A stretch of DNA of 64,000 bases from JAFEBO01 sp036392375 (GTDB lineage Bacteria > Planctomycetota > Phycisphaerae > Phycisphaerales > UBA1924). Of this stretch, positions 8,118-17,975 are shown one piece after another; position 1 is the stretch's first letter, and each line of letters opens with the position of its first letter. The DNA lies in the NCBI GenBank assembly GCA_036392375.1, contig DASVYC010000036.1, positions 1 to 64,000 on the forward strand. The letters run 5' to 3'. A model generated the notes under the pieces. That model was not told the DNA's origin. It searched no databases and saw only the letters and a list, made by a program, of their open reading frames with translations. The translations under genes were made by a program, and so were the position numbers.

Positions 8118-8894
8118 TCAGTGCCTGAGAATCCGGCTGCAGCGCCGTCGGCGCCCGGCGAAGAGGCCCGCGGCCGCGAGCAGCGAGACGCTGGACGCGG
8201 CCGGAACGAGGCAATCGGTGCAATCCGTGCTGAGCTGGAACGTGTTCTTGCCGTAGCGTGCGTCGAGCGCGGCTTGGGTGAGCCACTCGGGATTGGCGAG
8301 TTCGGTCCATCCATTGACGACGTTGTTCCCGTCCTTGTCGATGGCGAAGCCGTAGGAGCCGGTCCAGAGCACGCCGATCTTGTTGCCGAAGAAGCACACC
8401 AGCGAGAGCTGCGCCTGCCAGGTCTTGGCTCCGCGGAGATACTCACGGCTTGGCTTGTCGCTGAAGTTCAGACCGAGACCGCCGTCGGTCTGCTGGTTCT
8501 TGTAGTAGAACTGCGGGTACTCGTTGCCGTCGCGGGCCTTGAGCGTGTAGTTCCAATAGAACGGGTAGTTCACACCCTTGGGGTCGTTCTCGCCGGGATC
8601 GAAGTACGGCGTGTTCGCGGGCGTCGCGGTGTTGAACGGGTCGGAGGTCTTGATGACCTGGATCCACTGCAATTCGCCCCTGAGCATGTTGGTCGCCACC
8701 GCCCCGCCGCTGACCGAGACGCCCTTGGTCTTGGCGTCGTCGTCCCGATACGGGATCGTGTCGGCGAGGTTGATCGTGGCGAGCAGCTTGCTGTCGCACT
8801 TGACCTGGCGGTCCTTGATGGCGTCGGCGTGGGCGAGCGGTGCCACGCCGCCGCACAGGAGCAGAATCGAAAGAGACCGCAATCGCTTCGTCAT
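8118..8894 (-). CDS. Exported protein with PEP-CTERM-like sorting tail, paralogue A
   Basis: 258 residues. The signal peptide is MTKRLRSLSILLLCGGVAPL, ending near ALA-type AHADA. The body shares blocks with the next gene upstream: DRQVKCDSKLLATINLADT, TATPANTPYFDPGENDP, ARDGNEYPQF, TWQAQLSLVCFF, GVLWTGSYGF, LTQAALDARYG and STDCTDC. The C-terminus is a Pro-Ala patch, a hydrophobic stretch (SVSLLAAAGLFAG) and an Arg run, the architecture of PEP-CTERM-type sorting signals, so it is probably processed and attached or secreted through an exosortase-like route. Function unknown; no exosortase is in the window. Confidence 0.7.
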   Translation of the reverse strand: MTKRLRSLSILLLCGGVAPLAHADAIKDRQVKCDSKLLATINLADTIPYRDDDAKTKGVSVSGGAVATNMLRGELQWIQVIKTSDPFNTATPANTPYFDPGENDPKGVNYPFYWNYTLKARDGNEYPQFYYKNQQTDGGLGLNFSDKPSREYLRGAKTWQAQLSLVCFFGNKIGVLWTGSYGFAIDKDGNNVVNGWTELANPEWLTQAALDARYGKNTFQLSTDCTDCLVPAASSVSLLAAAGLFAGRRRRCSRILRH

Positions 8895-8974
8895 CTTGGA
8901 GACCTCAAGGAGAGGGAAAAGCAGCCCGACCGGGATCATCCGGCCGGGCGCGAGGAGAATGCGGTTCGGGATGA

Positions 8975-9739
8975 CTACGCCGCGCGACGCCGCCGAGCCG
9001 CGAACACGCCCGCAAACGCCAGCACGCTCGCCGCCGCCGGGGTCGGGATGCACTGCGTGCAATCGGTGGTGATGGTGTACTCGTCGCCGAAACGCTGGTC
9101 GATCGCCGCCTGGGTGAGGAACGTGCCGCCGACGGCCATCTCGGTCATGCCGTTGATCGTCAGAAGCCCGCCGGCAGTGATGTTGAAACCGTATGTCCCG
9201 GTCCACAGCACGCCCAGCACGTTGGTGGTCATGTCCCAGCACACCAGACTCAGCTCGGCCTGCCAATCGATGGCCTGGCCCGTCCAGGTGCGGTTGGGCT
9301 GATCGAAGAACGCCAGCGTGTTGCCGCCGTTCGAGAACTTGTTGTCAACCCATAGGTTGGGGTACTCGTTTCCGTCGCGGCCCTTGAGGTTCTCGTTCCA
9401 GTAGAACGGGAAATCGTTGCCGCTGGGATCCAGCTCGCCGGGATCGAAGTACGGCGTGTTGGCAGGGGTCGCGGTGTTGAGCGGCTTGTTGGTCTTGATC
9501 ATCTGCACCCACCGCATCTTGCCGGTGAACGCGGCGGTCTTGGTCGCGCTGCCAGACACCGTGATCCCGCCCTTGGCCCCATCGGAGAAGAGCGTCGGCG
9601 TCGCGAAGTTGACGGTGGCCAGCAGCGTGTCGCCGCACTTGATCTGCTTGTTGATGTCTGTGAGCGCACCCAGCGACACCGACGCGCCGGCACAGATCGC
9701 CATCGCGGCCACACATCGACCGATCGTCGAACGGTTCAT
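8975..9739 (-). CDS. Exported protein with PEP-CTERM-like sorting tail, paralogue B
   Basis: 254 residues from the ATG at 9739, which has a GGAGAAGG ribosome-binding site just upstream. Signal peptide MNRSTIGRCVAAMAICAGAS. It matches paralogue A along its length (IKCGDTLLATVNFATPTLF, TATPANTPYFDPGELDP, GRDGNEYPNLW, WQAELSLVCWD, VLGVLWTGTYGF, LTQAAIDQRFG, TDCTQC). The tail is PTPAAASVLAFAGVFAARRR, a classic Phycisphaerae-type sorting signal. The two genes are tandem, 80 bases apart, and have diverged in the loops. The conserved TDCxxC just before the tail may form a disulfide. Function unknown. Confidence 0.72.
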   Translation of the reverse strand: MNRSTIGRCVAAMAICAGASVSLGALTDINKQIKCGDTLLATVNFATPTLFSDGAKGGITVSGSATKTAAFTGKMRWVQMIKTNKPLNTATPANTPYFDPGELDPSGNDFPFYWNENLKGRDGNEYPNLWVDNKFSNGGNTLAFFDQPNRTWTGQAIDWQAELSLVCWDMTTNVLGVLWTGTYGFNITAGGLLTINGMTEMAVGGTFLTQAAIDQRFGDEYTITTDCTQCIPTPAAASVLAFAGVFAARRRRAA

Positions 9740-9933
9740 GTCCTTCTCCTCTCGCGGGGGCCCATCGCCCCACGGCCTCGTTGCGCTCGGTCCGATGTCT
9801 CGGGCCGAACATCTGCTCCCCGTGCCGACGCGGCGGAATGCGTCGGTGAACGGACGCTCATCAGTGGACACGATCCCCAATCAGGCGTCAAGGTAGATTT
9901 GCGTCGAAACGGCGATTTTGTCGTCAATTAAAG

Positions 9934-10995
9934 GTGAATACCTTACCTCGCGGAGACTCGCGTAAACAACCCCCAAAGCAGCGTGTGCACGAAACGTGGG
10001 CCCGCCGGGTACCATCGCCGATCGACTCCCCTCCCTCCCAAGCCGTTCCGCCCCGAGCCGGCATTGCCTGGACGCTCACGGCAGCAGCCGCCGCCTTCGC
10101 CGTCTCGCCCTGGGCACGCCCGGAGTTTGCCCTCCTTTTGGGTGTGGCCCTTGCGCTGCTCTCGCTTGCCCCCCCGGGCAACGCCGTCCGGCATTGGTCC
10201 AAGGTGCTCATCCAGGTCTGCGTGGTCTTGCTGGGCTTCGGGATGAACCTCAACGAGCTGGCCCGCGCGGGGCTCACGGGCATCGGCTTCGCCTTGGGCA
10301 CCATCGTCGCGACGTTCGCCCTTGGCGTCGTCCTCGCCAAGGCGCTCAAGATCGATCAGAAGCTCGCCACGCTCATCAGCAGCGGAACCGCGATCTGCGG
10401 CGGGTCGGCGATCGCCGCGGTCGGTTCCACCATCAGCGCCTCAAGCGCCCACATGTCCGTCTCCATCGGCGCCGTTTTCATCCTCAACGCCGTGGGCCTC
10501 TGGGTCTTCCCGCCGCTGGGTCACTGGTTCGATCTCACGCAGCACCAGTTCGGCGTGTGGAGCGCGGTGGCGATTCACGATGTCTCGAGCGTCGTGGGTG
10601 CCGCGTCGAAGTTCGGCGACGAGGCGTTGCAGGTCGCGACCGCGGTCAAGCTCTCGCGCACGCTTTGGATCGTCCCCATCGCCCTCGCCGCGGCGTGGTT
10701 CTTCCGCAACGATCCGTCCTCCCAAGGCAAGCGCAAGCTGCCCGTGCCGTGGTTCATCGTGCTCTTCGTGCTCGCAAGCGTTGTGGGCACGTACGTTCCG
10801 CTGGTGCACGAGCACGTCGGCACACTCATCCTCATCGCACGCCGCGGCATGTGCCTGGCTCTGCTCCTGGTCGGACTGGGCCTGTCGCGCTCCGCGCTCG
10901 CGAGTGTGGGCGTCCGCCCGCTGGTGCTGGCCGTGACGCTGTGGATCTTCATCAGCGCCGTCGCTCTGGTAGTCGTCCGCGCAACGATCGCGTAA
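9934..10995 (+). CDS. YeiH/UPF0324 family membrane permease (putative sulfate exporter)
   Basis: 353 residues if the GTG at 9934 is used; the first 40 residues are polar and the true start may be later (a GTG at 9985 is in frame). About ten hydrophobic helices follow from residue 44. The family motif ATLISSGTAICGGSAIAAVG lies near residues 146-165, and IHDVSSVVGAASKFGDEAL matches the second conserved re-entrant segment. YeiH homologues are inner-membrane proteins; some are annotated as sulfate or sulfonate-derived exporters but the substrate here is not known. No LysR regulator (the usual YeiE neighbour) is next to it. Confidence 0.82.
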   Translation: MNTLPRGDSRKQPPKQRVHETWARRVPSPIDSPPSQAVPPRAGIAWTLTAAAAAFAVSPWARPEFALLLGVALALLSLAPPGNAVRHWSKVLIQVCVVLLGFGMNLNELARAGLTGIGFALGTIVATFALGVVLAKALKIDQKLATLISSGTAICGGSAIAAVGSTISASSAHMSVSIGAVFILNAVGLWVFPPLGHWFDLTQHQFGVWSAVAIHDVSSVVGAASKFGDEALQVATAVKLSRTLWIVPIALAAAWFFRNDPSSQGKRKLPVPWFIVLFVLASVVGTYVPLVHEHVGTLILIARRGMCLALLLVGLGLSRSALASVGVRPLVLAVTLWIFISAVALVVVRATIA

Positions 10996-11103
10996 CGCCA
11001 TCAGCCCGCCCACAGCGAGCGTCTCGGTCGGCAGAAGAGCCCTCCGCGCGAGCGGATGGTCTCCGCGCCCTCGTCCCGAGATCGGAGCTCATCCCGTCTC
11101 ACC

Positions 11104-12483
11104 TCACCGGAACGCGGCGCAGACGGCTTCGTACAGCCGCACGATCGCGCCAGGTTCCTGCAGCGCGAAGCTCCAGGTCCGGTCGTCGATGACGCTGGCC
11201 TGCGCGCTCTGCGCCCGCAGCGATGCCGCAGCGTTCGCGAGCGCGTCCAGCGCCCGGGCGTGCTTCTGGCGATGGGCCGCGAGCAGGTCGTGCAAGGCGC
11301 GGAACTCGGCCGCGGAAGATTCGCCACGCTTCTTGCGAGCGTCGATCATCGCGACGAGCTCACGCTTACGCGCCGCGGTGGCGGCGTCCCCGACGGACGC
11401 GTCGCCGGGGTCGTGCCTCGCGTGGTGGGCCCGCCACACCGCGGCACGGATCGCCCCCGGCTCGGGCACGCCCTTGGCCTCGAGCGGGAGCCTCAGCGTC
11501 GCGCTCGCCAGCACCATGGGCGCGAGCTCCGCCCCACCACCCGTGACGGGCTTGAGCGCGTTGGCGAGCCAGGAGCGGTGCCACTGCTCCATCGCGCGGT
11601 CGTAGACGAAGCCGCCGACGCCGTGGATAAAGAGATCGCAACCCGCAACCCGCAGCAGCGCGGTCATGAGCAGGGCCCGAGGCATCAGCCCGTCGAACGC
11701 GGCGCTGTCGGTCGGGGCCCCGGAAAGCTCCGCCGCGAGCACACGTCTGCGCGTGCCGCGGGCGTCGATCCGCCAGAGCGGAAGCTCGCCCTTGGTGCCG
11801 TCGAGCGGGCGCAGCTCCGCATCGGGCGCCAGCCGTGCCGCGTCGTTGTACGAGGCAATCGCGCCCGCGGCATCCGTGGCCATCGCCCGCACGGCGGCGC
11901 GAAACAGATCGGTCTGCTGCAGCCGCGTCGCGAAGACCGGCGTGAGCCGCGGCAATCCCGCGGGCAACAACTGCTGCGTCGCCGCGGTCACCTGTGCGGC
12001 CCAGTTCTTCTCGCCCTTTGCGGCATCGAGAGCCGCGCGGATCGCGTCAACTCTCGCGCCCAACGCGGGGAGCGCCGCGTCCGCCGCCGACCACGACGGG
12101 GACGCGCTCGGCGCGATCCAGCCGGTGGCCCGTGTCGCATCGATCTCTGCGAGCAAAGCCAGTTTCTTCCGCACCAGGCGTCCCTCGGCATCGCGTGCCG
12201 GGATGCGCAGCGCGAGCTCGTGCGGCACATCGTGATCCACCACGATCCACGCGGACACCCCGCCCACGCGAGCGGCGACCGCTTCGGCCGCGAGATGCTT
12301 GGCGAGAATGCCCGGATGCCACAACTCGGCCTGATGCCCCGACAGCACGATCGGAGCGTCCGACACCATCCCCATCTGCTCGCGGAAGGTCCGGGCGAAC
12401 GACGGGATCGGTCCGCGGCGGACCAACGACTCCCACGCGTCGGGCGCGGGATCAAAGCGGAGTTGGGGTGAAGCCGCGGTCAC
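11104..12483 (-). CDS. BshC-like protein (distant), function unproven
   Basis: 459 residues. Two features resemble BshC, the bacillithiol cysteine-adding enzyme: an N-terminal VLSGHQAELWHPGILAKHL followed by AWIVVDHDVPHEL, and a central PRALLMTALLRVAGCDLFIH with GVGGFVYDR, similar in place and pattern to the BshC G-Q-Q and GGPGE regions. The C-terminal 120 residues are an Arg/Ala/Glu-rich helical, probably coiled-coil, region, also seen in BshC. BshA and BshB are not in the window. It could equally be a planctomycete-specific protein of related fold. No signal peptide. The next gene downstream, a GT2 transferase, is in the same direction 55 bases away. Confidence 0.5.
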   Translation of the reverse strand: MTAASPQLRFDPAPDAWESLVRRGPIPSFARTFREQMGMVSDAPIVLSGHQAELWHPGILAKHLAAEAVAARVGGVSAWIVVDHDVPHELALRIPARDAEGRLVRKKLALLAEIDATRATGWIAPSASPSWSAADAALPALGARVDAIRAALDAAKGEKNWAAQVTAATQQLLPAGLPRLTPVFATRLQQTDLFRAAVRAMATDAAGAIASYNDAARLAPDAELRPLDGTKGELPLWRIDARGTRRRVLAAELSGAPTDSAAFDGLMPRALLMTALLRVAGCDLFIHGVGGFVYDRAMEQWHRSWLANALKPVTGGGAELAPMVLASATLRLPLEAKGVPEPGAIRAAVWRAHHARHDPGDASVGDAATAARKRELVAMIDARKKRGESSAAEFRALHDLLAAHRQKHARALDALANAAASLRAQSAQASVIDDRTWSFALQEPGAIVRLYEAVCAAFR

Positions 12484-12538
12484 GTCGGAGAACTATCGCA
12501 CGCGGAACGATGGTCCGCCAGACGCTGGCCGGGAATCT

Positions 12539-13369
12539 CTACCGCTCCGACGCCTCGCGCTTCCGCGCGTCGCGGACCTGCACCTCGCAGCCACGCGACG
12601 GGGCCGCGTCGAGTCGGGTAACGGCGTGGGCGGGCAGCCTGCGGGCCACACACGCGATCTCGCGGTGCAGCACCTCGCGGTAGTGGCGGAGACGGGCCTC
12701 GGGGTCGTCGAGCCCTTCGCCGAACGTCCGGTTCGGGTCGTTGTAGATGAGATCGACGGGGATCTCGCGCACCCGCAAGCCCGCCGCGGCCGCCCGGGCC
12801 CAGAGCTGCATCGGGAACGCGTAGCCCCCTTCGGTGAGCTGCAGCGCCGCGGTCGGGGCGACGCGATGGGCCTTGAAGCCGCAGAACGAGTCGGTGAGCC
12901 GCGTGCCAAGGCGATCGGCGAACCGCTCGTTGATCTCGGCCGTGAGCAGGCGGTTGATGCGTTTGCGATCGGTCGGGGCCAGGGCGAGCGCCTCCGCGGC
13001 CGGCTCTCGGAGATAGCGGCTGCCGCTGATGATCGCGGCCCCGCGGGCGTTCGCGTGCTCCTCTTCGATCGCCGCGAAGAACTCGGGCAGGCGCTCGGGC
13101 TCGTGCTGCTCGTCGCAGTCCATTGTGACGACCCAGTCGTATCCCTCGGCGTGGGCGAAGCGGAAGGCGTCGATGAGCGAGTGGCCGTAGCCGCGGTTGA
13201 TGCAGTGGCGGATGACGTCCACCGGCAGGTCCGCCAGGACACGCGAGGTGCCGTCGGTCGAGCCGTCGTCGACCACGAGCACGTTCCCGGCGTGCTCGAG
13301 CACACGGGCGACCACCCGCTCGACGTGGGCGACTTCGTTGAAGACCGGGATGGCGACCAGGGTTCGCAA
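12539..13369 (-). CDS. GT2-family glycosyltransferase (dolichyl-phosphate mannosyltransferase-like)
   Basis: 276 residues from a TTG at 13369 with GGAG seven bases upstream; ATG codons lie only far upstream in a region with a repeat. The GT-A fold is clear: LVAIPVFNEVAHVERVVAR, VLVVDDGSTDGTSRVLADL (nucleotide-binding), NRGYGHSLIDAFRFA, WVVTMDCDEQHEPERLPEF (metal-binding DxD region), SGSRYL and DSFCGFKAHR. It resembles DPM1/ArnC-type inverting transferases that load sugars on polyprenyl phosphate, but lacks their C-terminal membrane helices. The acceptor is unknown. Confidence 0.85.
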   Translation of the reverse strand: MRTLVAIPVFNEVAHVERVVARVLEHAGNVLVVDDGSTDGTSRVLADLPVDVIRHCINRGYGHSLIDAFRFAHAEGYDWVVTMDCDEQHEPERLPEFFAAIEEEHANARGAAIISGSRYLREPAAEALALAPTDRKRINRLLTAEINERFADRLGTRLTDSFCGFKAHRVAPTAALQLTEGGYAFPMQLWARAAAAGLRVREIPVDLIYNDPNRTFGEGLDDPEARLRHYREVLHREIACVARRLPAHAVTRLDAAPSRGCEVQVRDARKREASER

Positions 13370-13515
13370 AGCGGATCTCCGGCTGAGAAGGCCACCGACA
13401 AGGTGTAAGAGTGCCCAGGCCCGCCGAGGGCTGGGCTTGGATGATTCGCTCCGAACGGGGATACAGACGCGGCAAAGGCCCCGGAAAGGCGGAGACCGAG
13501 AACCAGAGGGGTAAC

Positions 13516-13541
13516 GGCGGGGCCTGGAAGGCCCCGCCCCC
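13516..13541 (-). repeat. REP palindrome, copy 1
   Basis: On the minus strand it reads GGGGGCGGGGCCTTCCAGG followed by CCCCGCC; the arms GGCGGGGCCT and AGGCCCCGCC are perfectly complementary around TCC. It is identical over this length to the left REP of the rdgB-inserted transposase (51963). It lies in the 362-base gap between the GT2 gene and the porin terminator, next to a C-rich CACCTCC tract. Confidence 0.85.
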
Positions 13542-13608
13542 ACCTCCTCACCTCCCCACCTCCCCACCCCCCCACCGCGGCTGAGGCACGGGAGGGCCAA
13601 AAGAAAAA

Positions 13609-13632
13609 CCGGCGACCCCGAGGGGTCGCCGG
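13609..13632 (-). terminator. Rho-independent terminator of the porin gene
   Basis: An 11-bp perfect GC-rich stem (CCGGCGACCCC / GGGGTCGCCGG) with a 2-base loop; on the minus strand it is followed by a T-rich run (13602-13608). It lies about 100 bases after the porin stop. Confidence 0.85.
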
Positions 13633-13731
13633 CGAGACGATTCGTTCGGACGAGGCGGGGACTTTCGTTCCCGCCATTGGGATCGGATGAGGATCACCCG
13701 ATCGGATCAGACGTCCGCGTGTTCTGGCTGC

Positions 13732-15066
13732 TCAGAAGAGGAGCTGGAACTGAACGCGGAGGCCGACCTCGCCAGCCTTCGGGGAGCCGAGGGCGCCCGA
13801 GAAGGTGTCCGGGAAGGGGTTGGTACCACCGGGGACGGTGCCCTGGAAGTTGGTGTTCTGCAGGCCCTGGCTGCGGGTCAGGCCGATGAGGACATCGCCC
13901 GTGATCTTGGCAGTCTGGGACTCGGGGAAGAGGTAGTAGTTGAGGCCGAAGTCAAGGAAGTGGAAGGTGCGGGGAACGAGGCCCTGCTGGCGGCTGCCGT
14001 AGAAGCCGTCGTAACGAGCGAAGAGCTCGATCTGCTGGGTGGCGAAGAAGCCGCCCTGGACCTGCCAGCCGTAGCTGTTGAAGGTCGGGCCGCCGTTGCG
14101 GATCTTGGCGTGGCTGCCGACGATCGCGGCGAACACGTTCCAGCCGTTGCCCTTGATCTGGGTGTCAATGGTCCAGAGGAGGTAGTTGGTCTGGTTCACG
14201 TTGGCAACCGCGTCAGCGCCGTCGCCGGTCGAGCCGCCCTGCTGCCAGTGCACCGCACCGCCGAGGAAGGCCGCGAACTGGCTGTTCTGCCAGCTGCTGA
14301 ACTGGTTCCACTGGTTCCAGTCGCCGGCGAACTTGCCGTCGACGCGGAGGGTCAGGGCGTAGTCAGCCTCGGCCGGATTGTTGTAATCCGTGTTGGCCGA
14401 GCGCCAGCCGTCGCTGAACGCACCGAGCACGCGGAACACGTCGGCCGAGTAGGCAACCTGGATACCCTGGCTGCGCTGCTGGCGGTAGATGTTCGCCATG
14501 GTCGAGCGGTCGGCGGACTGCTGGTAGCCGTCGCCGATCAGATCCTCGGTGAGGATCGGGAGCTTGAACTGGCCCCAGCGAACGTCCCAGTTGTTGTCGA
14601 AGGTGTACTTGACGAAGGCGTCTTGGAGGATGAAGGTGCCGTTGGTGACGTTACCAGCGGTGTTGAAGTTGCCCTGGATGTAGTAGGTGATCTCGGGCGA
14701 GCCGGCGTTGCCGCTGAAGTACAGCTGCGTGCGCCGAGCCGAGAAACCGATGGTGGCCTTGTCCTTGCCGGTCACGCCGCCGCCGGTCGCCGGGACCGGG
14801 GTGGTGTTCGGGGTGCTGCCGGTGCGGAAGTTGGCCGAGTAGCGGAACAGCATGAGCCCGCCGACCCGCATGCTGAAGTTGCCCGAACCATCGGTGATGG
14901 TCAGGCCGCTGGTCTTGCCACCGGCGGCGAGGCTGGTGCGACCAGCCGCGTCGGCCTTCAGCTCGTTGGCGTACGCGCGGCTCGTGTCAGACTCGGCGGC
15001 GAACGCCACGCCCGAAAGGCTCAGCGCCGCGCCAGCGATCACAAACATCTTGCTCGTGTGACCCAT
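13732..15066 (-). CDS. Outer-membrane porin of the OprP/OprO phosphate-selective type
   Basis: 444 residues from the ATG at 15066, which has an AGGAGT site upstream. A signal peptide (MFVIAGAALSLSGVAFA) is followed by alternating short aromatic/polar strands typical of a 16-stranded barrel: MRVGGLMLFRYSANF, ARRTQLYFSGNAGSPEITYY, WDVRWGQFKLPILTEDLIG (the conserved porin O/P W-G-Q-F-K-P segment), YQQSADRSTMANIYRQQRSQ, ELFARYDGFYG. It ends in LRVQFQLLF, the terminal-Phe signal for BAM-dependent barrel insertion. Divergent from phoB/phoR, so it is probably induced at low phosphate. The anion specificity is inferred from family and position. Confidence 0.85.
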   Translation of the reverse strand: MGHTSKMFVIAGAALSLSGVAFAAESDTSRAYANELKADAAGRTSLAAGGKTSGLTITDGSGNFSMRVGGLMLFRYSANFRTGSTPNTTPVPATGGGVTGKDKATIGFSARRTQLYFSGNAGSPEITYYIQGNFNTAGNVTNGTFILQDAFVKYTFDNNWDVRWGQFKLPILTEDLIGDGYQQSADRSTMANIYRQQRSQGIQVAYSADVFRVLGAFSDGWRSANTDYNNPAEADYALTLRVDGKFAGDWNQWNQFSSWQNSQFAAFLGGAVHWQQGGSTGDGADAVANVNQTNYLLWTIDTQIKGNGWNVFAAIVGSHAKIRNGGPTFNSYGWQVQGGFFATQQIELFARYDGFYGSRQQGLVPRTFHFLDFGLNYYLFPESQTAKITGDVLIGLTRSQGLQNTNFQGTVPGGTNPFPDTFSGALGSPKAGEVGLRVQFQLLF

Positions 15067-15674
15067 CTCTAAAGACTCCTTAGTTACCCGGCACAGGCGT
15101 CTCAAACCCGTGCCTGCTTCACTGTCCGAACGAAAGAGAGGCCCCAAGGCCAGTCTTCCGGACCACGCTCCTGTCGGTCGCAGACCATCCGCGACCGTCG
15201 ATCCAACCGAGCTCGCTCTTCCAGAGCTTCGCGCCGATCCTCGACGCACGCCCGACTCGATCTTCCTGCATGCCCGAGAACCTTGCATCACCGAACGGTG
15301 ATCTCGAGGCTCGCGGGCACCCACCCTTGTTCACCGGCGTCGCCGCCGGTGTTGGATCAGTGCGCACTTCTGCACGCTGACCGCGGGGAAGGGTGGAAGA
15401 TTACCCCACGGATATTAGCAAGTCCAAACTCGCTTTGCACTTTTTCGGCCGTACCCCACCCCTCTTCAACTCTTTTCTCGTCCGAAACTGGTGTTATCAC
15501 CAATCTACGTACCTTTCAAAACCCGCACAAGTCCTCCGACACGCATTCTTCGCGCACTCTCAACACGCTGGGAAACCCGTCCGTGCCAAACTCGGGTTAC
15601 CCTCTGGGACCCGGCTTTCGCCTCCCGTTCGTGCTCTATGCGCCTTGCACATAAAGAGTTACAAGGACTCCCCG
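15067..15674. promoter_or_regulatory. Divergent intergenic region between porin and phoB-like gene
   Basis: 608 bases without a convincing gene. The part from about 15410 to 15660 is clearly richer in A/T than the surroundings and must carry the promoters of both divergent genes. I could not pick out a confident direct-repeat PHO box by eye. No RNA gene recognised. Confidence 0.5.
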
Positions 15675-16402
<728 letters not shown>

Positions 16403-16406
<4 letters not shown>

Positions 16407-17896
16407 ACGCTGTCTTTCTCCCAACGGGCTCGAAGACCATCCGTCGCCCCGGGTCGGGTAGCATCCTCTTTATGGAGCCACAGGCCAAAGGCTGGTCGGG
16501 AGTGATCGCCCTCACGGCGGTGTGGACTCCCACGGCGTTGGCGCTGGGTGCATCGTGGGTCGCCGCGCCGACGGCCTTGGTGCTGCTGCTCCTGGCCCTC
16601 TCGCCGCTCGTCGCCACGGTGCTCCTGGTCCGGCGTACCCGCGGGATGCGGGCCAGCGAGCAGCGGCTGAACCGGGTGCTTACCCGCCTGCGCACCACGC
16701 TGGGCGACGAGGCGACGACCGACGCGTTGGGAGAAGACAGCGAGGAGCGGCTCGGACAGAACGTCGCGGAGCTGGTGCGTCGCTCCAACCAGGCCTCGGC
16801 CAGGATCGGCGGCTTGTCGGCAACGATCGGCGAGCTGCGTGCCGTGATCGACGCGGGCGATGACATCGACCTGGTCTTTGACTCGTCGGGGACGGTGATC
16901 CTGGCGAACCGCGGGGCGAACGAGTTCTTCGCCACGACGCCCAAACCCCTGACGGGACGGTCGATCGAGGATTTGTTCATCCAGACCGAGATCCTGGACC
17001 TGTTCGCGGCGGCGGCTCAGGGGCGGACGAGGCGGAGCGAGGTGCGGATCACGCGTCCGGAAGGCAGGCGGATCTTCCACGCCCTGGCCGCGCCGATCGA
17101 ATCCAGCCCCGAGGACGGGATCGAGGGTCGCAAGGAACGTCGTGTGTACCTGTCGCTCGAGGACGTGAGCGACTACCAGAGCGCGATCCAGGCGCGGACG
17201 GACTTCGTCGCCAGCCTGAGCCACGAGCTGCGCACGCCGCTGGCGTCGATCAAGGGCGCGCTCGAGACGATGCACGAGGCGGTGCACGACGACCCGGCGA
17301 TGACGCTGCGGCTGGTGCAGATGATCGCCACCAACACCGATCGGCTGGAGGCGCTCACCGCCGACGTCTTGCGGCTGTCGCGCCTCGAGGCCGAGGAGAC
17401 CAGAGCGGAGATCGCCGATGTCGAGACGGCCCCGATCCTGGAGGCGTTGACGACGCTCCTGGAGCCGATGTGCGCCGAGCGTGGGTTGACGATCGCGGTG
17501 GACGTCCCGTCCGAGCTGGCGATCATCCGAACCGATGCGCACCTGTTCGAGCTGATCCTCAAGAACCTCCTGGAGAACGCGAGCAAGTTCGCGTTCGAGT
17601 CCACGACGATCCGGCTGCGGGCCGAGCGGGCCGACGGAGCGACCAGCCGCTGGAGCGTCGCCGACGAGGGGATGGGCATCCCGATCAACCAGCAGCAGCG
17701 GATCTTCGAGCGCTTCTACCAGGTGGACGCGGCCCGCACCGGGGCACCCAAGCGCCGCGGCACGGGCCTGGGCCTGGCGATCGTCAAGAACGCCGTCACG
17801 GCGCTTGAGGGCTCGATCCGCGTCGAGAGCGTGTGGAAGCAGGGCACGACCATGATCGTCGAACTGCCCGGAAGCGTGCGGGTCGCGGTCCGCTGA
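16403..17896 (+). CDS. phoR: PhoR-like sensor histidine kinase
   Basis: 497 residues from a GTG that overlaps the phoB stop (GTGA); an ATG at 16472 is a possible later start. Two membrane segments lie at about residues 32-76, with almost no periplasmic part, as in PhoR. A PAS domain covers about 150-250 (DIDLVFDSSGTVILANRG). HisKA carries H274 in FVASLSHELRTPLASIKGAL. HATPase shows the N box LKNLLENASKFA, G1 DEGMGIP and G2 RGTGLGLAIVKN. The translational overlap and the divergent phosphate porin support phosphate sensing. No phoU or pst genes are in the window. Confidence 0.85.
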
Positions 17897-17975
17897 CGCC
17901 GTCGCGGCGCTCAATCGCCACGGCACGCCGGGCGCCCTTCGCGGGCCCGTCCGTACCATCGGCCGGAGGTTCGCC

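Noticed and set aside
6625..8256. A 543-codon plus-strand frame across two minus-strand genes
   Set aside because: Arg-rich shadow spanning the nuclease and lipoprotein genes; their signal peptides and zinc ligands support the minus strand.
13540..13580. CACCTCC C-rich stretch as CRISPR repeat
   Set aside because: Short, irregular simple sequence without spacers; no cas genes in the window.
15410..15660. Small genes in the AT-richer gap upstream of phoB
   Set aside because: Frames there have no motif, no good start signal and shift across the promoter region; read as regulatory DNA.
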